DNA from: Bradyrhizobium sp. ARR65 | GTDB taxonomy: Bacteria; Pseudomonadota; Alphaproteobacteria; Rhizobiales; Xanthobacteraceae | Direction of reading: 5' to 3' | Length of the DNA: 64,000 nt | NCBI RefSeq assembly: GCF_000472385.1 | Contig: NZ_AWZU01000015.1 | Coordinates: 1 to 64,000, forward strand | In this document: piece by piece, positions 1-8,391 of the stretch | Position numbering within the stretch: position 1 is the stretch's first letter | How the letters are laid out: every line of letters begins with the position of its first letter | Notes under the pieces: model-generated | Told to the model about the DNA's origin: nothing | Databases searched by the model: none | Seen by the model: the letters and a program-made list of their open reading frames with translations, nothing else | Program-made: the position numbers and the translations under genes

Positions 1-170
1 ATCTCGAGATCGGCAGCGACCACGCGCTGGCCGAGCGCGACGTCGTGGCGAACCAGCGCATCCACGGACTCGACGATCATGCGCTCGGCGAGGCCGCCCA
101 TCTCCGCAACCAGACGGGTCAGCTCCTGCAGGTCACTGTCGAACGCCTTGGCTGTATGTTCGGAACCCAT
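1..170 (-). CDS. phoU: Phosphate transport system regulator PhoU (N-terminal part only)
   Basis: The gene runs off the left edge; only the first 56 codons are present. The translation begins MGSEHTAKAFDSDLQELTRL and continues with a helical stretch ending near VAADLE, which is the first helix-bundle repeat of PhoU. PhoU links the Pst importer to the PhoR kinase and holds the Pho regulon off when phosphate is plentiful. It lies 11 bp after pstB on the same strand, the usual pstSCAB-phoU order. The ATG at 170 is preceded by GAGGAGAACG, a good ribosome binding site. The rest of phoU and probably phoB should lie beyond the edge. Confidence 0.93.
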   Translation of the reverse strand, partial: MGSEHTAKAFDSDLQELTRLVAEMGGLAERMIVESVDALVRHDVALGQRVVAADLE

Positions 171-181
171 ATTCGTTCTCC

Positions 182-1003
182 TCAGCCGAAGCGGCCGGTG
201 ATGTAGTCCTGGGTGCGGCGGTCACCCGGCGACGTGAAGATCTTGCTGGTGTCGTCGAACTCGATCAGCTCGCCGAGATACATGAAGGCGGTCTTGTCGG
301 AGACGCGCGCCGCCTGCTGCATGTTATGGGTGACGATGGCGATAGTGTAGTTCTCGGACAATTCCTGGATCAGCTCCTCGACCTTGGCGGTCGAGATCGG
401 GTCCAGTGCCGAGCAGGGCTCGTCGAAGAGGATGACTTCCGGGCGCACCGCCACGGTGCGGGCGATGCAGAGCCGCTGCTGCTGGCCGCCGGAGAGGCTG
501 AGGCCGGAGGCGTTCAGCTTGTCCTTGACCTCGTTCCACAGCGCCCCGCCGCGCAGCGCCTTCTCGACGCGGTCGTCCATCTCGGACTTCGGCAGCTTCT
601 CGTAAAGGCGGATACCGAAGGCGATGTTCTCGTAGATGGTCATCGGGAACGGCGTCGGCTTCTGGAACACCATGCCGACGCGCGCCCGCAACAGATTGAG
701 ATCAAGCTTCGGATCGAGAATGTCGGTATCGTCGAGCTTCAGTTCACCGACGGCGCGCTGTCCCGGATAGAGATCGTACATCCGGTTGAAGATACGCAGC
801 AGCGTGGACTTGCCGCAGCCGGACGGGCCGATGAAGGCGGTGACTCGGTTGGTGCCGAGCGTCAGATTGATGTTCTTCAGCGCGTGATGTTCGCCGTAGT
901 AGAAGTTGAGATTGCGCGCAGTCACCTTCGCCGGAGCCTCCGGCAGATGCCCAGACGCAGCGGGATTGCCCTTGGTACTCACGGATACGGACAGATCGTT
1001 CAT
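182..1003 (-). CDS. pstB: Phosphate ABC transporter ATP-binding protein PstB
   Basis: ATPase of the high-affinity phosphate importer, acting on the cytoplasmic side of PstC/PstA. The 273-residue translation shows Walker A GPSGCGKST, the signature LSGGQQQR and Walker B VILFDEPCSALD, the last two being very characteristic of PstB. The first 33 or so residues form a variable lead (MNDLSVSVSTKGNPAAS). I chose the ATG at 1003 because it overlaps the pstA stop by 4 bp (ATGA), indicating coupled translation; an in-frame extension further upstream would lie inside pstA. Cotranscribed with pstS, pstC, pstA and phoU. Confidence 0.97.
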   Translation of the reverse strand: MNDLSVSVSTKGNPAASGHLPEAPAKVTARNLNFYYGEHHALKNINLTLGTNRVTAFIGPSGCGKSTLLRIFNRMYDLYPGQRAVGELKLDDTDILDPKLDLNLLRARVGMVFQKPTPFPMTIYENIAFGIRLYEKLPKSEMDDRVEKALRGGALWNEVKDKLNASGLSLSGGQQQRLCIARTVAVRPEVILFDEPCSALDPISTAKVEELIQELSENYTIAIVTHNMQQAARVSDKTAFMYLGELIEFDDTSKIFTSPGDRRTQDYITGRFG

Positions 1004-1857
1004 TTTGCGCTCCTCTCGGCGCCAAGGATGCGCGCGCCAATGTTCAACGCGAGCACGGTCAGGGTGATCAGCAGCGCGCCGCTCCAGGCGAGCTGCTTCC
1101 AATAGTCGTAGGGGCTCTGCACGAAGTTGTTGATGGTCACCGGCAGGTTGGCCATGGTCTTGGTCAGGTCGAGGCTGAAAAACTGGTTCGACAGCGCGGT
1201 GAACAGGAGTGGCGCGGTTTCGCCGGCGACGCGCGCGGTCGCCAGCAGCACGCCGGTGATGAGCCCTGAGCGCGCGGCGCGATAGGCGATCTTCTTGATC
1301 ACGAGCGAGCGCGGCAGGCCGAGCGCGGATGCCGCCTCGCGCAGCGGGTTGGGCACGAGCAGCAGCATGTCCTCGGTGGTGCGCAGCACCACCGGGATGA
1401 CGATCACCGCGAGCGCGAGCGCGCCCGCGATCGCCGAAAAGCCGCCCATCGGCACCACCACCGCGCCATAGATGAACAGACCGATGATGATCGAGGGGGC
1501 GGAAAGCAGAATATCGTTGATGAAGCGGATGACCGAGGTCAGGCGGTCATGCCGGCCGTATTCGGCGAGATAGGTACCCGCGAACAGACCGAGCGGGGCG
1601 CCGATGCCCACCCCGATCACGGTCATAATGACCGAGCCGACGATGGCATTGAGCAGGCCGCCGGAGGTCGAGCCGGGCGGCGGCGTACTCTGGGTGAAGA
1701 CCTGGAGGTTGAGCCCGGTCACGCCATTGTAGAACAGCGTGATCAGGATCAGCGCCAGCCAGGTGACGCCGAACAGCGCCGCGGCGAAGCAAAGCGCTCG
1801 AACAGTGATATCGCGGCGGCGGCGGCGTGCGTAAATCGGATTGATGACGTCACCCAT
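1000..1857 (-). CDS. pstA: Phosphate ABC transporter permease PstA
   Basis: Inner-membrane permease of the Pst importer, pairing with PstC. The 285-residue protein starts MGDVINPIYARRRRRD, then a membrane segment, a periplasmic loop rich in Pro/Gly (TQSTPPPGSTSGG) and the BPD_transp_1 domain with the EAA-like loop EAASALGLPRSLVIKKIAYRAARSG. The ATG at 1857 sits 1 bp beyond the pstC stop, and the gene overlaps pstB by 4 bp, so the three genes form a tightly coupled operon. A longer in-frame start would overlap the end of pstC and is unlikely. Confidence 0.96.
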   Translation of the reverse strand: MGDVINPIYARRRRRDITVRALCFAAALFGVTWLALILITLFYNGVTGLNLQVFTQSTPPPGSTSGGLLNAIVGSVIMTVIGVGIGAPLGLFAGTYLAEYGRHDRLTSVIRFINDILLSAPSIIIGLFIYGAVVVPMGGFSAIAGALALAVIVIPVVLRTTEDMLLLVPNPLREAASALGLPRSLVIKKIAYRAARSGLITGVLLATARVAGETAPLLFTALSNQFFSLDLTKTMANLPVTINNFVQSPYDYWKQLAWSGALLITLTVLALNIGARILGAERSAK

Positions 1858-1858
1858 G

Positions 1859-2866
1859 TTATTTCCCCGCCTTCTTTTCCAGGCGCAGCAGCATGAGCCG
1901 CGCGGCCGCAAGCACGAAGAAGGTCAGCACGAACAGAAGAAGGCCGAGCAGGATCAGGGCGGACTGATGCAGCCCGTCGCTCTCGGCGAATTCGGAGGCG
2001 ATCGCCGCCGAGATCGTGGTGCCCGGCGCAAAGATCGACGTGGAGATACGGAAGGAATTGCCGATGATGAAGGTGACCGCCATGGTTTCGCCCAGCGCGC
2101 GGCCGAGCGCCAGCATCACGCCGCCAATGACCCCGACCCGCGTATAGGGGATCACCACATTGCGCACCACTTCCCAGGTGGTGCAGCCGACGCCGTAGGC
2201 AGCCTCTTTCAGGACCGGCGGCACGGTCTTGAACACGTCAACCGAGATCGCGGTGATGAACGGCAGCACCATGATCGCCAGGATCAGCGACGCATTGAAC
2301 AGCGAAAGATAGGACGGCGGCCCGGCGAAGATCGCGCCCAGCACGGGAACCGAACCGAACGTGTCGATCATGAACGGCTGGAACGTGTAGGCCAGGAACG
2401 GGCCCAGCACGAAGAAGCCCCACATGCCGTAGATGATCGAGGGAATGCCGGCCAGCAGTTCGATAGCGATGCCGATCGGCCGTCGCAGCCATTGCGGGCA
2501 AAGCTCGGTGAGGAAGATTGCAATTCCTAGCCCGACGGGGATTGCGATCAGCATCGCGATGAACGAGGTGACCAGCGTGCCGTACATCGGCGAGAGCGCG
2601 CCGAGGATCGGCGGATCGGCCGAGGGCGCCCAGCGCTCCGTCCACAGGAACGGGGCGCCATATTCCTTGATTGCGGGCCAGGCGCCGACAACCAGCGAGA
2701 TGATGATGCCGCCGAGGATCAGCAGCACCGAAATCGCGCTCAGGCGCGTGATCCAGTAGAAAGTGACATCGCCCACCTTGAAAGCGCTGAGCGCCTTGGC
2801 GCGATCGTAAGGTCCGGCGGCTTCGAGTACGTCGCTCACGTCGGTTTCAACGGCCATCTCTGCCAC
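1859..2866 (-). CDS. pstC: Phosphate ABC transporter permease PstC
   Basis: Second permease of the phosphate importer. 335 residues with about six hydrophobic segments, a first membrane span near residues 35-60 (ISVLLILGGIIISLVVG), the PstC-typical LLAGIPSIIYGMWG stretch and the EAA loop KEAAYGVGCTTWEVVRNVVIP. Starts at either the ATG at 2866 or the one at 2857 (MAEMAVETD). It is separated from pstS by 211 bp that include a strong hairpin (3028-3050), so the permease and ATPase genes are probably expressed at a lower level than pstS. Confidence 0.95.
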   Translation of the reverse strand: MAEMAVETDVSDVLEAAGPYDRAKALSAFKVGDVTFYWITRLSAISVLLILGGIIISLVVGAWPAIKEYGAPFLWTERWAPSADPPILGALSPMYGTLVTSFIAMLIAIPVGLGIAIFLTELCPQWLRRPIGIAIELLAGIPSIIYGMWGFFVLGPFLAYTFQPFMIDTFGSVPVLGAIFAGPPSYLSLFNASLILAIMVLPFITAISVDVFKTVPPVLKEAAYGVGCTTWEVVRNVVIPYTRVGVIGGVMLALGRALGETMAVTFIIGNSFRISTSIFAPGTTISAAIASEFAESDGLHQSALILLGLLLFVLTFFVLAAARLMLLRLEKKAGK

Positions 2867-3027
2867 GCCAATCCCCTAAATTTTTGCTGCGCGATCCCAG
2901 GCGCATTCGCAAGAACCCGCGCAGACCTTCTTGCCTGCCTCCCCCCGGAGGAAGCGGCCCACGGCGCAGCTTCAATGCGCCTCAAGGCCTTACAATCGAT
3001 TTGGTTCTTCGTAACGGAAGCCCCGAA

Positions 3028-3050
3028 CCCTCCCCCGTGGCGGGGGAGGG
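3028..3050 (-). terminator. GC-rich hairpin between pstS and pstC
   Basis: Perfect 9-bp stem (CCCTCCCCC / GGGGGAGGG) with a 5-base loop, 28 bp after the pstS stop. There is no clear U tract, so it may be a partial terminator or an mRNA-stabilising hairpin that raises PstS above the other Pst subunits. The 2867-3077 spacer holds no convincing gene. Confidence 0.5.
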
Positions 3051-3077
3051 AAGAGACTTCGCCTTGCGTCAGGGGCT

Positions 3078-4088
3078 TTAGCTCTTGATCTCGGACGACC
3101 AGGTCTTCTCGATCTGCTTGATCACCGACTCCGGCATCGGGATGTAGTCGAGCTCTTCAGCCATCTTGGCGCCCTTCTCGAACGAGAACTTGAAGAACTT
3201 GAGCGCGTCCTGGGTGGCCGCCTTGTCCGCCGCATCCTTGTGGAGCAGGATGAAGGTCGAGGCCACGATCGGCCAGGACTTCTCGCCGGGCTGGTCGGTC
3301 AGGATCAGGTAATAACCCGGAGCATGCGCCCAGTCGGCGTTGGAAGCGGCCGCCTGGAAGCCTTCGTTGGTCGGCTGCACCGGCTTGCCGGCCTTGTTGA
3401 CCAACCCGGTGTAGGTCAGCTTGTTCTGCTTGGCGTAGGCATATTCGACATAGCCGATCGAGTTCTTGGTCTGGCCGACATTGGCCGACACACCCTCGTT
3501 GCCCTTGGCGCCGACGCCCGCCGGCCATTCGACGACGGTACCGGAGCCGATCTTGGATTTCCAATCCGCGCTCACCTTTGCAAGATAATCGGTGAAGTTG
3601 AAGGTCGTGCCCGAAGCGTCCGAACGATGCACGACCGAAATCGCCGCCGAGGGAAGGCTGACCTTCGGATTGAGCTTCTTGATCGCCGGATCGTCCCACT
3701 TGGTGATCTTGCCCTGGAAGATGTCGGCCAGGGTCTGGCCATCGAGCATGATGTCGCCGGGCTTGACGCCGTCGATGTTCACCACCGGAACGATCGCACC
3801 CATGATCATCGGCCACTGGGCAAGCCCATCCTTCTCGAGCTGATCCGACTTCAGCGGAGCGTCGGTGGCACCGAAGGTCACGGTCTTGGCCTGGACCTGC
3901 TTGATGCCGGCGCCCGATCCGATCGACTGGTAGTTCACCACACCGCCGGTCTCCTTCTTGTAGGCATCAGCCCACTTGGACAGCACCGGGTAGATGAAGC
4001 TGGACCCCGCGCCGGTGATATCGGCCGCGTAGGCCGACGTCGATGCGGCGACGAGGCCGGCAGCGACGATCGCTTTAACGAAATTCAT
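3078..4088 (-). CDS. pstS: Phosphate-binding periplasmic protein PstS
   Basis: Periplasmic receptor of the Pst importer. 336 residues with a clear signal peptide (MNFVKAIVAAGLVAASTSAYA, cleavage near residue 21) followed by the PstS hallmark DITGAGSSFIYPV. Phosphate-contact stretches are visible: GAGSSF near the mature N-terminus, GATDAPL, and HRSDASGTTFNFTDYL. Length matches the family. It follows phoR on the same strand with a 134-bp spacer that contains a three-unit PHO box, so PhoB very probably switches on transcription from here under phosphate limitation. Confidence 0.97.
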   Translation of the reverse strand: MNFVKAIVAAGLVAASTSAYAADITGAGSSFIYPVLSKWADAYKKETGGVVNYQSIGSGAGIKQVQAKTVTFGATDAPLKSDQLEKDGLAQWPMIMGAIVPVVNIDGVKPGDIMLDGQTLADIFQGKITKWDDPAIKKLNPKVSLPSAAISVVHRSDASGTTFNFTDYLAKVSADWKSKIGSGTVVEWPAGVGAKGNEGVSANVGQTKNSIGYVEYAYAKQNKLTYTGLVNKAGKPVQPTNEGFQAAASNADWAHAPGYYLILTDQPGEKSWPIVASTFILLHKDAADKAATQDALKFFKFSFEKGAKMAEELDYIPMPESVIKQIEKTWSSEIKS

Positions 4089-4174
4089 GCTGGTCTCCCT
4101 GTTGTGAGCGAAGCGCCGCTTAGCGCCCGATCGCGCTCACGGCCGCCCCTTTAAGAGCGGTCGGTACCGCTTTT

Positions 4175-4203
4175 ACGACAGTTGGATGACAGTTGGATGA
4201 CAG
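4175..4203 (-). promoter_or_regulatory. Triple PHO box upstream of pstS
   Basis: Reading on the minus strand there are three 7-bp units, CTGTCAT, CTGTCAT and CTGTCGT, each separated by the same 4 bases CCAA. This is the classical PhoB-binding arrangement (7-bp repeats with 4-bp AT-type spacers, 11-bp period), with a third, nearly perfect unit towards the gene. It ends 86 bp before the pstS start codon. Confidence 0.93.
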
Positions 4204-4222
4204 AGTAAGCTGTTGATTTTTC

Positions 4223-5581
4223 TCAGCTTTGTGTCGAATGGGCGCTCTTTGGCTGAGGAAAACAGGCGGTGAAAGTCGCCCCGTTTTTGGGCACGCTCTC
4301 GATCAAAAGCCGGCCGCGATGGCGGTTAAGAATATGTTTGACGAGCGACAGCCCAAGCCCGGTTCCGCCCTGGGAGCGGCTGTCGCCGACATCCACCCGG
4401 TAGAAGCGCTCGGTCAGCCGCGGCAGATGCTCGGGGGCGATGCCGGGACCGAAATCGCGCACCATGACGCGAATTTCGGGCGTCCCCTCGCCCGTTGTGG
4501 CCCAGCTCAAGGAGACGATGACCTTGCCGCCGGAGGCGCCATATTTCAGCGCGTTCTCAATGAGGTTTTCGAACAGCCGGAGCAGCTCCTCACGGTCGCC
4601 CGCGATCATCACGAGCGTCTCGGGCAGGTTGATCTCGACCACCACCTGGCGCTCGCGCGCCAAGGGCTCGAGCCCGTCGGCGACCTGCCGGATGATGGGG
4701 ACGAGATCGACCAGGGTGTCGGGCCGCACATGGGCCGACAGTTCGACGCGCGACAGCGACAACAGATCGTCGATCAGCCGCGCCATGCGCGTGGCCTGCG
4801 CATGCATGATGGCGAGAAAGCGGTCGCGCGCTTTCGGGTCGTCCTTGGCCGGCCCCTGCAGCGTGTCGATGAACCCGGACAGGGCGGCCAGCGGCGTGCG
4901 CAATTCATGGCTGGCATTGGCGACGAAATCGGCGCGCATCTCCTCGACCCGGCGCAACGGCGTCTGGTCATGGAACGTCATCAGCATGCATTTCTCGGTG
5001 CCCCCGAAGGCGGTGGGCACCGGCACCGGCGTGATCATCAGTTCCATCCAGCGATCCACGGGGACGTGGTCCAGATAGGTCGCCCGCCGCGGCTCCGTGG
5101 TCGCGATGGCCTCGCGCAGCGCGGTGATGATCTCGGGCGAGCGCAGCGCGAACTGCGCGAGCTCGTTCTTGCGCAGCGCCGGTGCAAGCTGGGCCGCGGC
5201 AGCATTGAGATGGATGACGCGGCCGGCGCGGTCGAGCAGCACCGCAGGGTCCGGCATCCCGGCGACCACGGCGGCAACCGCCGGCGCCTCGACGGGGACT
5301 GTGCCGCCTCTGTCCTCCCGCGAGATCGCTGCATGGTGCAGCCGCCAGGGCACGAGCGCGGCCGCCGCCATGAGAGCGAAGACCACGCCGGCGCGCAGCG
5401 GCGACAGCTCCCCCAAGGCGACCAGCACCGACAGCGCGAGACCTGCCACCAGAAGCACGATGGCCGAATGGCGCAAACGATCAGGCCAGGGTGAAAAGAA
5501 GGAGGAGGATGAAGGAGGCGCTTCGACTGCCATCGGCAAGGCTTCTCCGTTTGGGTCCTCGTTAGGCTCCGCTATCGCCAC
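4223..5581 (-). CDS. phoR: Phosphate regulon sensor histidine kinase PhoR
   Basis: Membrane sensor kinase that phosphorylates PhoB when the Pst system reports low phosphate. 452 residues: two closely spaced membrane spans (about 38-58 and 62-80), a PAS-like region (about 100-200, MPDPAVLLDRAGRVIHLN), HisKA with the phospho-acceptor H225 in ANASHELRTPL, and a HATPase_c domain with N box ENLIENALKYGA, DFGPGI and GTGLGLSLV. The short two-span membrane region without a periplasmic sensor domain is typical of PhoR. Its 5' end overlaps the preceding gene by 20 bp; an in-frame ATG at 5533 (MAVEAPPSS) is an alternative start. phoB is not in the window. Confidence 0.93.
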   Translation of the reverse strand: MAIAEPNEDPNGEALPMAVEAPPSSSSFFSPWPDRLRHSAIVLLVAGLALSVLVALGELSPLRAGVVFALMAAAALVPWRLHHAAISREDRGGTVPVEAPAVAAVVAGMPDPAVLLDRAGRVIHLNAAAAQLAPALRKNELAQFALRSPEIITALREAIATTEPRRATYLDHVPVDRWMELMITPVPVPTAFGGTEKCMLMTFHDQTPLRRVEEMRADFVANASHELRTPLAALSGFIDTLQGPAKDDPKARDRFLAIMHAQATRMARLIDDLLSLSRVELSAHVRPDTLVDLVPIIRQVADGLEPLARERQVVVEINLPETLVMIAGDREELLRLFENLIENALKYGASGGKVIVSLSWATTGEGTPEIRVMVRDFGPGIAPEHLPRLTERFYRVDVGDSRSQGGTGLGLSLVKHILNRHRGRLLIESVPKNGATFTACFPQPKSAHSTQS

Positions 5582-6632
5582 GCTCTCTCACATAGGCTGC
5601 CTCGCGCGGGGGTCCCGCCTCCAGGCGAGCCTCCAGACCACGCGCGGCTGCCTGACGCAGGCGCTTCGACCGGGCTCCCAGGATAAGCTCCCGAAACGTC
5701 AACAAGATTACAGATATGACAAATGGCGCAATATAATAGAGCAGGCGGAACAGCAGCATGCCGGCCAGGAGGTCTTCGCGATCCATCTGCCAGAGGCCGA
5801 CCAGCATGGCGGCATCGAACACCCCGAGCCCCCCGGGGGAATGGCTGGCGAAGCCCAAAAGCGTGGCCGAGACGAAGATCACCGCAACCACGATGAAACC
5901 GAGATTGGGCTCGTCGGGTACCAGCACGTACATGGCGAGCGCGCAGAACGAGAGATCGACGATCCCGATTGCGATCTGCAACAGCGTCAGCGAACCCCCC
6001 GGCAGCACCACCGTCCATGGACCCCGGCCGACGGCGCGTGGCTGGGTCGAAACCCAGACCACATAGCCGACCAGGGCGCAGATGATCGCAATCGCGAACG
6101 TGCGGTTCAGCCAGGGCGGCAACTGGTCGATATTGGCGGCCGCCTCCGGGTGATAAGCGATGCCTAGTCCCAGCACCGCGGCATTACCCAGCCAGAAGGT
6201 CAGGCCGGCCAGAAAGCAGATCTTGGCGACATCGATCGCATTCAGCCCCCAGGCGGAATAGATGCGATAGCGCACCGCGCCGCCCGTGAAGACGCTGGCT
6301 CCGACATTGTGACCGATCGAATAGCTGGTGAAGCCCGCAAGCGCATTGATGCGGTAGGGAATGCTGCGGTGGCCGATCGCGCGTACCGCGAACAGATCGT
6401 AGAAGGTCAGCGTGAAATAACCGGCGGCGACGAACAGCGCGGCCAGCGCAATCTGCCGCGGCTCGGTATCCCTGATGGCCTCCATGACGTCATCGACATC
6501 GATCCCGCGCAGCATGTGGTAGAGCACATAGCACGCGATCCCGATGACCGTGACGCTGATCGCAACTCCCAGCCTGTGCAGGATTTGCTTCTGGCGCAGA
6601 AACGAGATCGTCCTGCGTATGGCTTCCAGCAT
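5562..6632 (-). CDS. UPF0104 / lysylphosphatidylglycerol-synthase-like membrane protein
   Basis: 356-residue integral membrane protein with about eight hydrophobic helices. Stretches such as FTSYSIGHNVGASVFTGGAVRYR and ASHSPGGLGVFDAAML are typical of the UPF0104 family, which matches the flippase-like membrane half of MprF but lacks the C-terminal aminoacyl-transfer domain. The exact substrate is unknown; lipid flipping or modification is the family-based guess. It ends inside the start of phoR, suggesting cotranscription, which is not standard for pho operons. The C-terminus is rich in Arg/Ala (residues 325-356). Confidence 0.8.
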   Translation of the reverse strand: MLEAIRRTISFLRQKQILHRLGVAISVTVIGIACYVLYHMLRGIDVDDVMEAIRDTEPRQIALAALFVAAGYFTLTFYDLFAVRAIGHRSIPYRINALAGFTSYSIGHNVGASVFTGGAVRYRIYSAWGLNAIDVAKICFLAGLTFWLGNAAVLGLGIAYHPEAAANIDQLPPWLNRTFAIAIICALVGYVVWVSTQPRAVGRGPWTVVLPGGSLTLLQIAIGIVDLSFCALAMYVLVPDEPNLGFIVVAVIFVSATLLGFASHSPGGLGVFDAAMLVGLWQMDREDLLAGMLLFRLLYYIAPFVISVILLTFRELILGARSKRLRQAAARGLEARLEAGPPREAAYVRERGDSGA

Positions 6633-7024
6633 CTAAACCTCGAACAGGATGGCGCAGCACCGGCTTCCGGCCGAGCCGGCATCGAGCGCCGCGTCTCGTT
6701 AGAGCGCGATCACTTTTGGTCATCCCGCTCTAATTTTGGGTTGAGCATGATCCTACCGGAAAACCGATACCAACTTTGCGCTAATGTAGCCCTTTCGGGT
6801 CCGGATCGTACTTCCGCAGAGTTGGTAGCGCGTTTTGGCGCGGAGTGAAATCGGCACGGTGAATAAAAACTCGCTGTTTCAATATTTTAGGAGAGATTAA
6901 TGACGGCACAATGCACAGTTTCGCTGCATTCCTTCCACCTGCGGCGCTGGACCCGCAAGAATCCGGTGGCAAGGATGCGGCATATTGACCGCAATATCCT
7001 AGCCCAGAGGGCGCAACGGCCGTT
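6633..7024. other. Intergenic region without a convincing gene
   Basis: 392 bp upstream of the UPF0104 gene and downstream of the GNAT gene. The left part (6699-6785) is a dispersed repeat. The remainder (6786-7024) has short open frames in several phases but none with a ribosome binding site or recognisable product; it presumably holds the promoter of the leftward pho-side operon. Confidence 0.5.
6699..6785. repeat. Dispersed palindromic element
   Basis: An 8-bp inverted repeat TTAGAGCG (6699-6706) / CGCTCTAA (6726-6733) is followed by TTGAGCATGATCC and a CGGAAAACCG stretch. The GAGCATGATCC...CGGAAAACCG unit recurs, diverged and in the opposite orientation, at 60696-60744, showing that it is a dispersed family. 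Confidence 0.6.
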
Positions 7025-7471
7025 TCAGGCACGATCCAGATACCCGCTCGCATGGGCTTTGGCGGGGTCCTCAAAAATCGCCATCGCGGTTGTCATGCGC
7101 CGAAAGCCGAACTGTTCGTAGAAGGCTTCCTTGCCCGGTACGGCGTAGAGGATGATCTTCTTGTGACCGGCCGCGAGCCGCACCAGGCGGGCGACAATCT
7201 CCTTGCCGAGACCGTGCCCCTGATGGCTCGGCGCCACCGCGATGTCGCAGAGATAGGCGCAATCCCGTCCGTCCGCCAAGGCGCGGCCGGCGCCGACGAG
7301 GCAGCCGGATTCGAAGGCGAACACGCGAAACATGCTGTTGGTGAAGACGAGCTTGAGATCGGCCGGTGGCTTGTCGCCAAGGGGCGCCGCGCGATAGAGC
7401 GCCGAGAGCTCGTCCCAATCAAGGCGAGCGAGGTCGTCGGTCCAGGTGAGTGGCCCTGCCATGGCGTTCAC
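7025..7471 (-). CDS. GNAT family N-acetyltransferase
   Basis: 148 residues with the acetyl-CoA-binding motif A of the GNAT fold: LCDIAVAPSHQGHGLGKEIVARLV (Q/R-x-x-G-x-G/A as QGHGLG), followed by the KKIILYAVPGKEAFYEQFGFRR segment in which the YE..GF pattern is typical. The substrate cannot be read from the sequence. It begins with GTG at 7471, overlapping the stop of the dehalogenase gene by 4 bp, or with the ATG three codons later at 7462. It is the last gene of a TetR-dehalogenase-GNAT operon. Confidence 0.88.
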   Translation of the reverse strand: MNAMAGPLTWTDDLARLDWDELSALYRAAPLGDKPPADLKLVFTNSMFRVFAFESGCLVGAGRALADGRDCAYLCDIAVAPSHQGHGLGKEIVARLVRLAAGHKKIILYAVPGKEAFYEQFGFRRMTTAMAIFEDPAKAHASGYLDRA

Positions 7472-8391
7472 GCGGCCTGTCTGGTGGCGAACGACGCCGC
7501 TTCGATCCCCGCGATCCAGCCCGCCACCGAGCGACCGATTGCCTCCGGATGGTCCTCCTGCAGGAAGTGCCGGCCCGGCCCTAACGGCACCAAGGCACAG
7601 TTCTGCAGCGAAGCGGCAAAAGCGGCTCCATACGCCGGCGATACGAGGGCACCGGGCTCGCCGACGAAGAGCAGCTTTGGATAGGTGGAGGCCGCGAGCA
7701 CCGCATGGGCCGATCCCAACATCTCCCAGACGTCCGCCGGCTCGCCCTCGATCGGCAATTGGCGTGGGAAAGCAAGTGTCGGGCGCCGGCTCTCGGGCGT
7801 CGGGAACGGCGCGCGGTAGGCCGCCATCTCCTCATCGCTCAATCGGCGCAACATCCCGCCCGGCAGCACGCGCTCGACGAAGGCATTGGCTTGCAGGATC
7901 ATCGCCTCGCCCTCGCCTGCCGTTCTGAATTTGCGGAAGATCTGTTCGCGCACGCCGTGCGTGGGGTCAAAATCGGCCCAGCCTGGCATCGGGCGGATGA
8001 ACTCCATGAAGGCGAGCCCGCGGACGAAGTCCGGCCGGCGCGCGGCAAGATGAAACGCGAGCGCCGTGCCCCAATCCTGCGCCACCAGGTAGGCGGAGCC
8101 GATCCCGAGCTTGTCGATGAGCGCGTCCAGATAGCGCACATGCTCGACGAACCGATAGGCGATGTCGGGCTTGCCGGATTGGCCGAAGCCGATCAGGTCG
8201 GGCGCGATGCAATGCGCGACCGGGGCCACCAGCGGCAGGATGTTGCGCCAGATGAAAGATGAGGTGGGATTGCCGTGCAGGAACAGCGCGACGGGCGCAC
8301 CCCTCTCGCCGGCCTCCCGGTAGGTCATTTCCGAATCGAGCACGGAGAGCTTGGGCAAGGTCATGTCAAACTTGGTCGTATCGGAGTTCAT
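7468..8391 (-). CDS. dhaA: Haloalkane dehalogenase (DbjA/DhaA type)
   Basis: Alpha/beta-hydrolase that replaces halogen by hydroxyl in haloalkanes. 307 residues with HGNPTSS (halide-binding N41), nucleophile D106 next to halide-binding W107 in AQDWGTAL, acidic residue E130 in FMEFIRP and catalytic H275 in GRHFLQEDH: the full Asp-Glu-His triad plus the Asn/Trp halide site of the HLD-II subfamily. Most segments match DbjA of Bradyrhizobium as I remember it (IWRNILPLV, PDLIGFGQSGKPDIAYRF, GEPGALVSP), but the surface segment after WADF is about 8 residues shorter. The start at 8391 overlaps the TetR stop by 4 bp; a longer frame upstream runs through the TetR gene and is rejected. Confidence 0.93.
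   Translation of the reverse strand: MNSDTTKFDMTLPKLSVLDSEMTYREAGERGAPVALFLHGNPTSSFIWRNILPLVAPVAHCIAPDLIGFGQSGKPDIAYRFVEHVRYLDALIDKLGIGSAYLVAQDWGTALAFHLAARRPDFVRGLAFMEFIRPMPGWADFDPTHGVREQIFRKFRTAGEGEAMILQANAFVERVLPGGMLRRLSDEEMAAYRAPFPTPESRRPTLAFPRQLPIEGEPADVWEMLGSAHAVLAASTYPKLLFVGEPGALVSPAYGAAFAASLQNCALVPLGPGRHFLQEDHPEAIGRSVAGWIAGIEAASFATRQAA

Noticed and set aside
326..1105. Long open frame on the plus strand opposite pstB
   Set aside because: Antisense shadow of a clear pstB gene; Arg/Gly/His-rich translation typical of GC-rich reverse frames and no ribosome binding site.
2884..3081. Possible 65-residue protein between pstC and pstS
   Set aside because: Overlaps the GC-rich hairpin, no ribosome binding site, translation has no structure resembling a known small protein.
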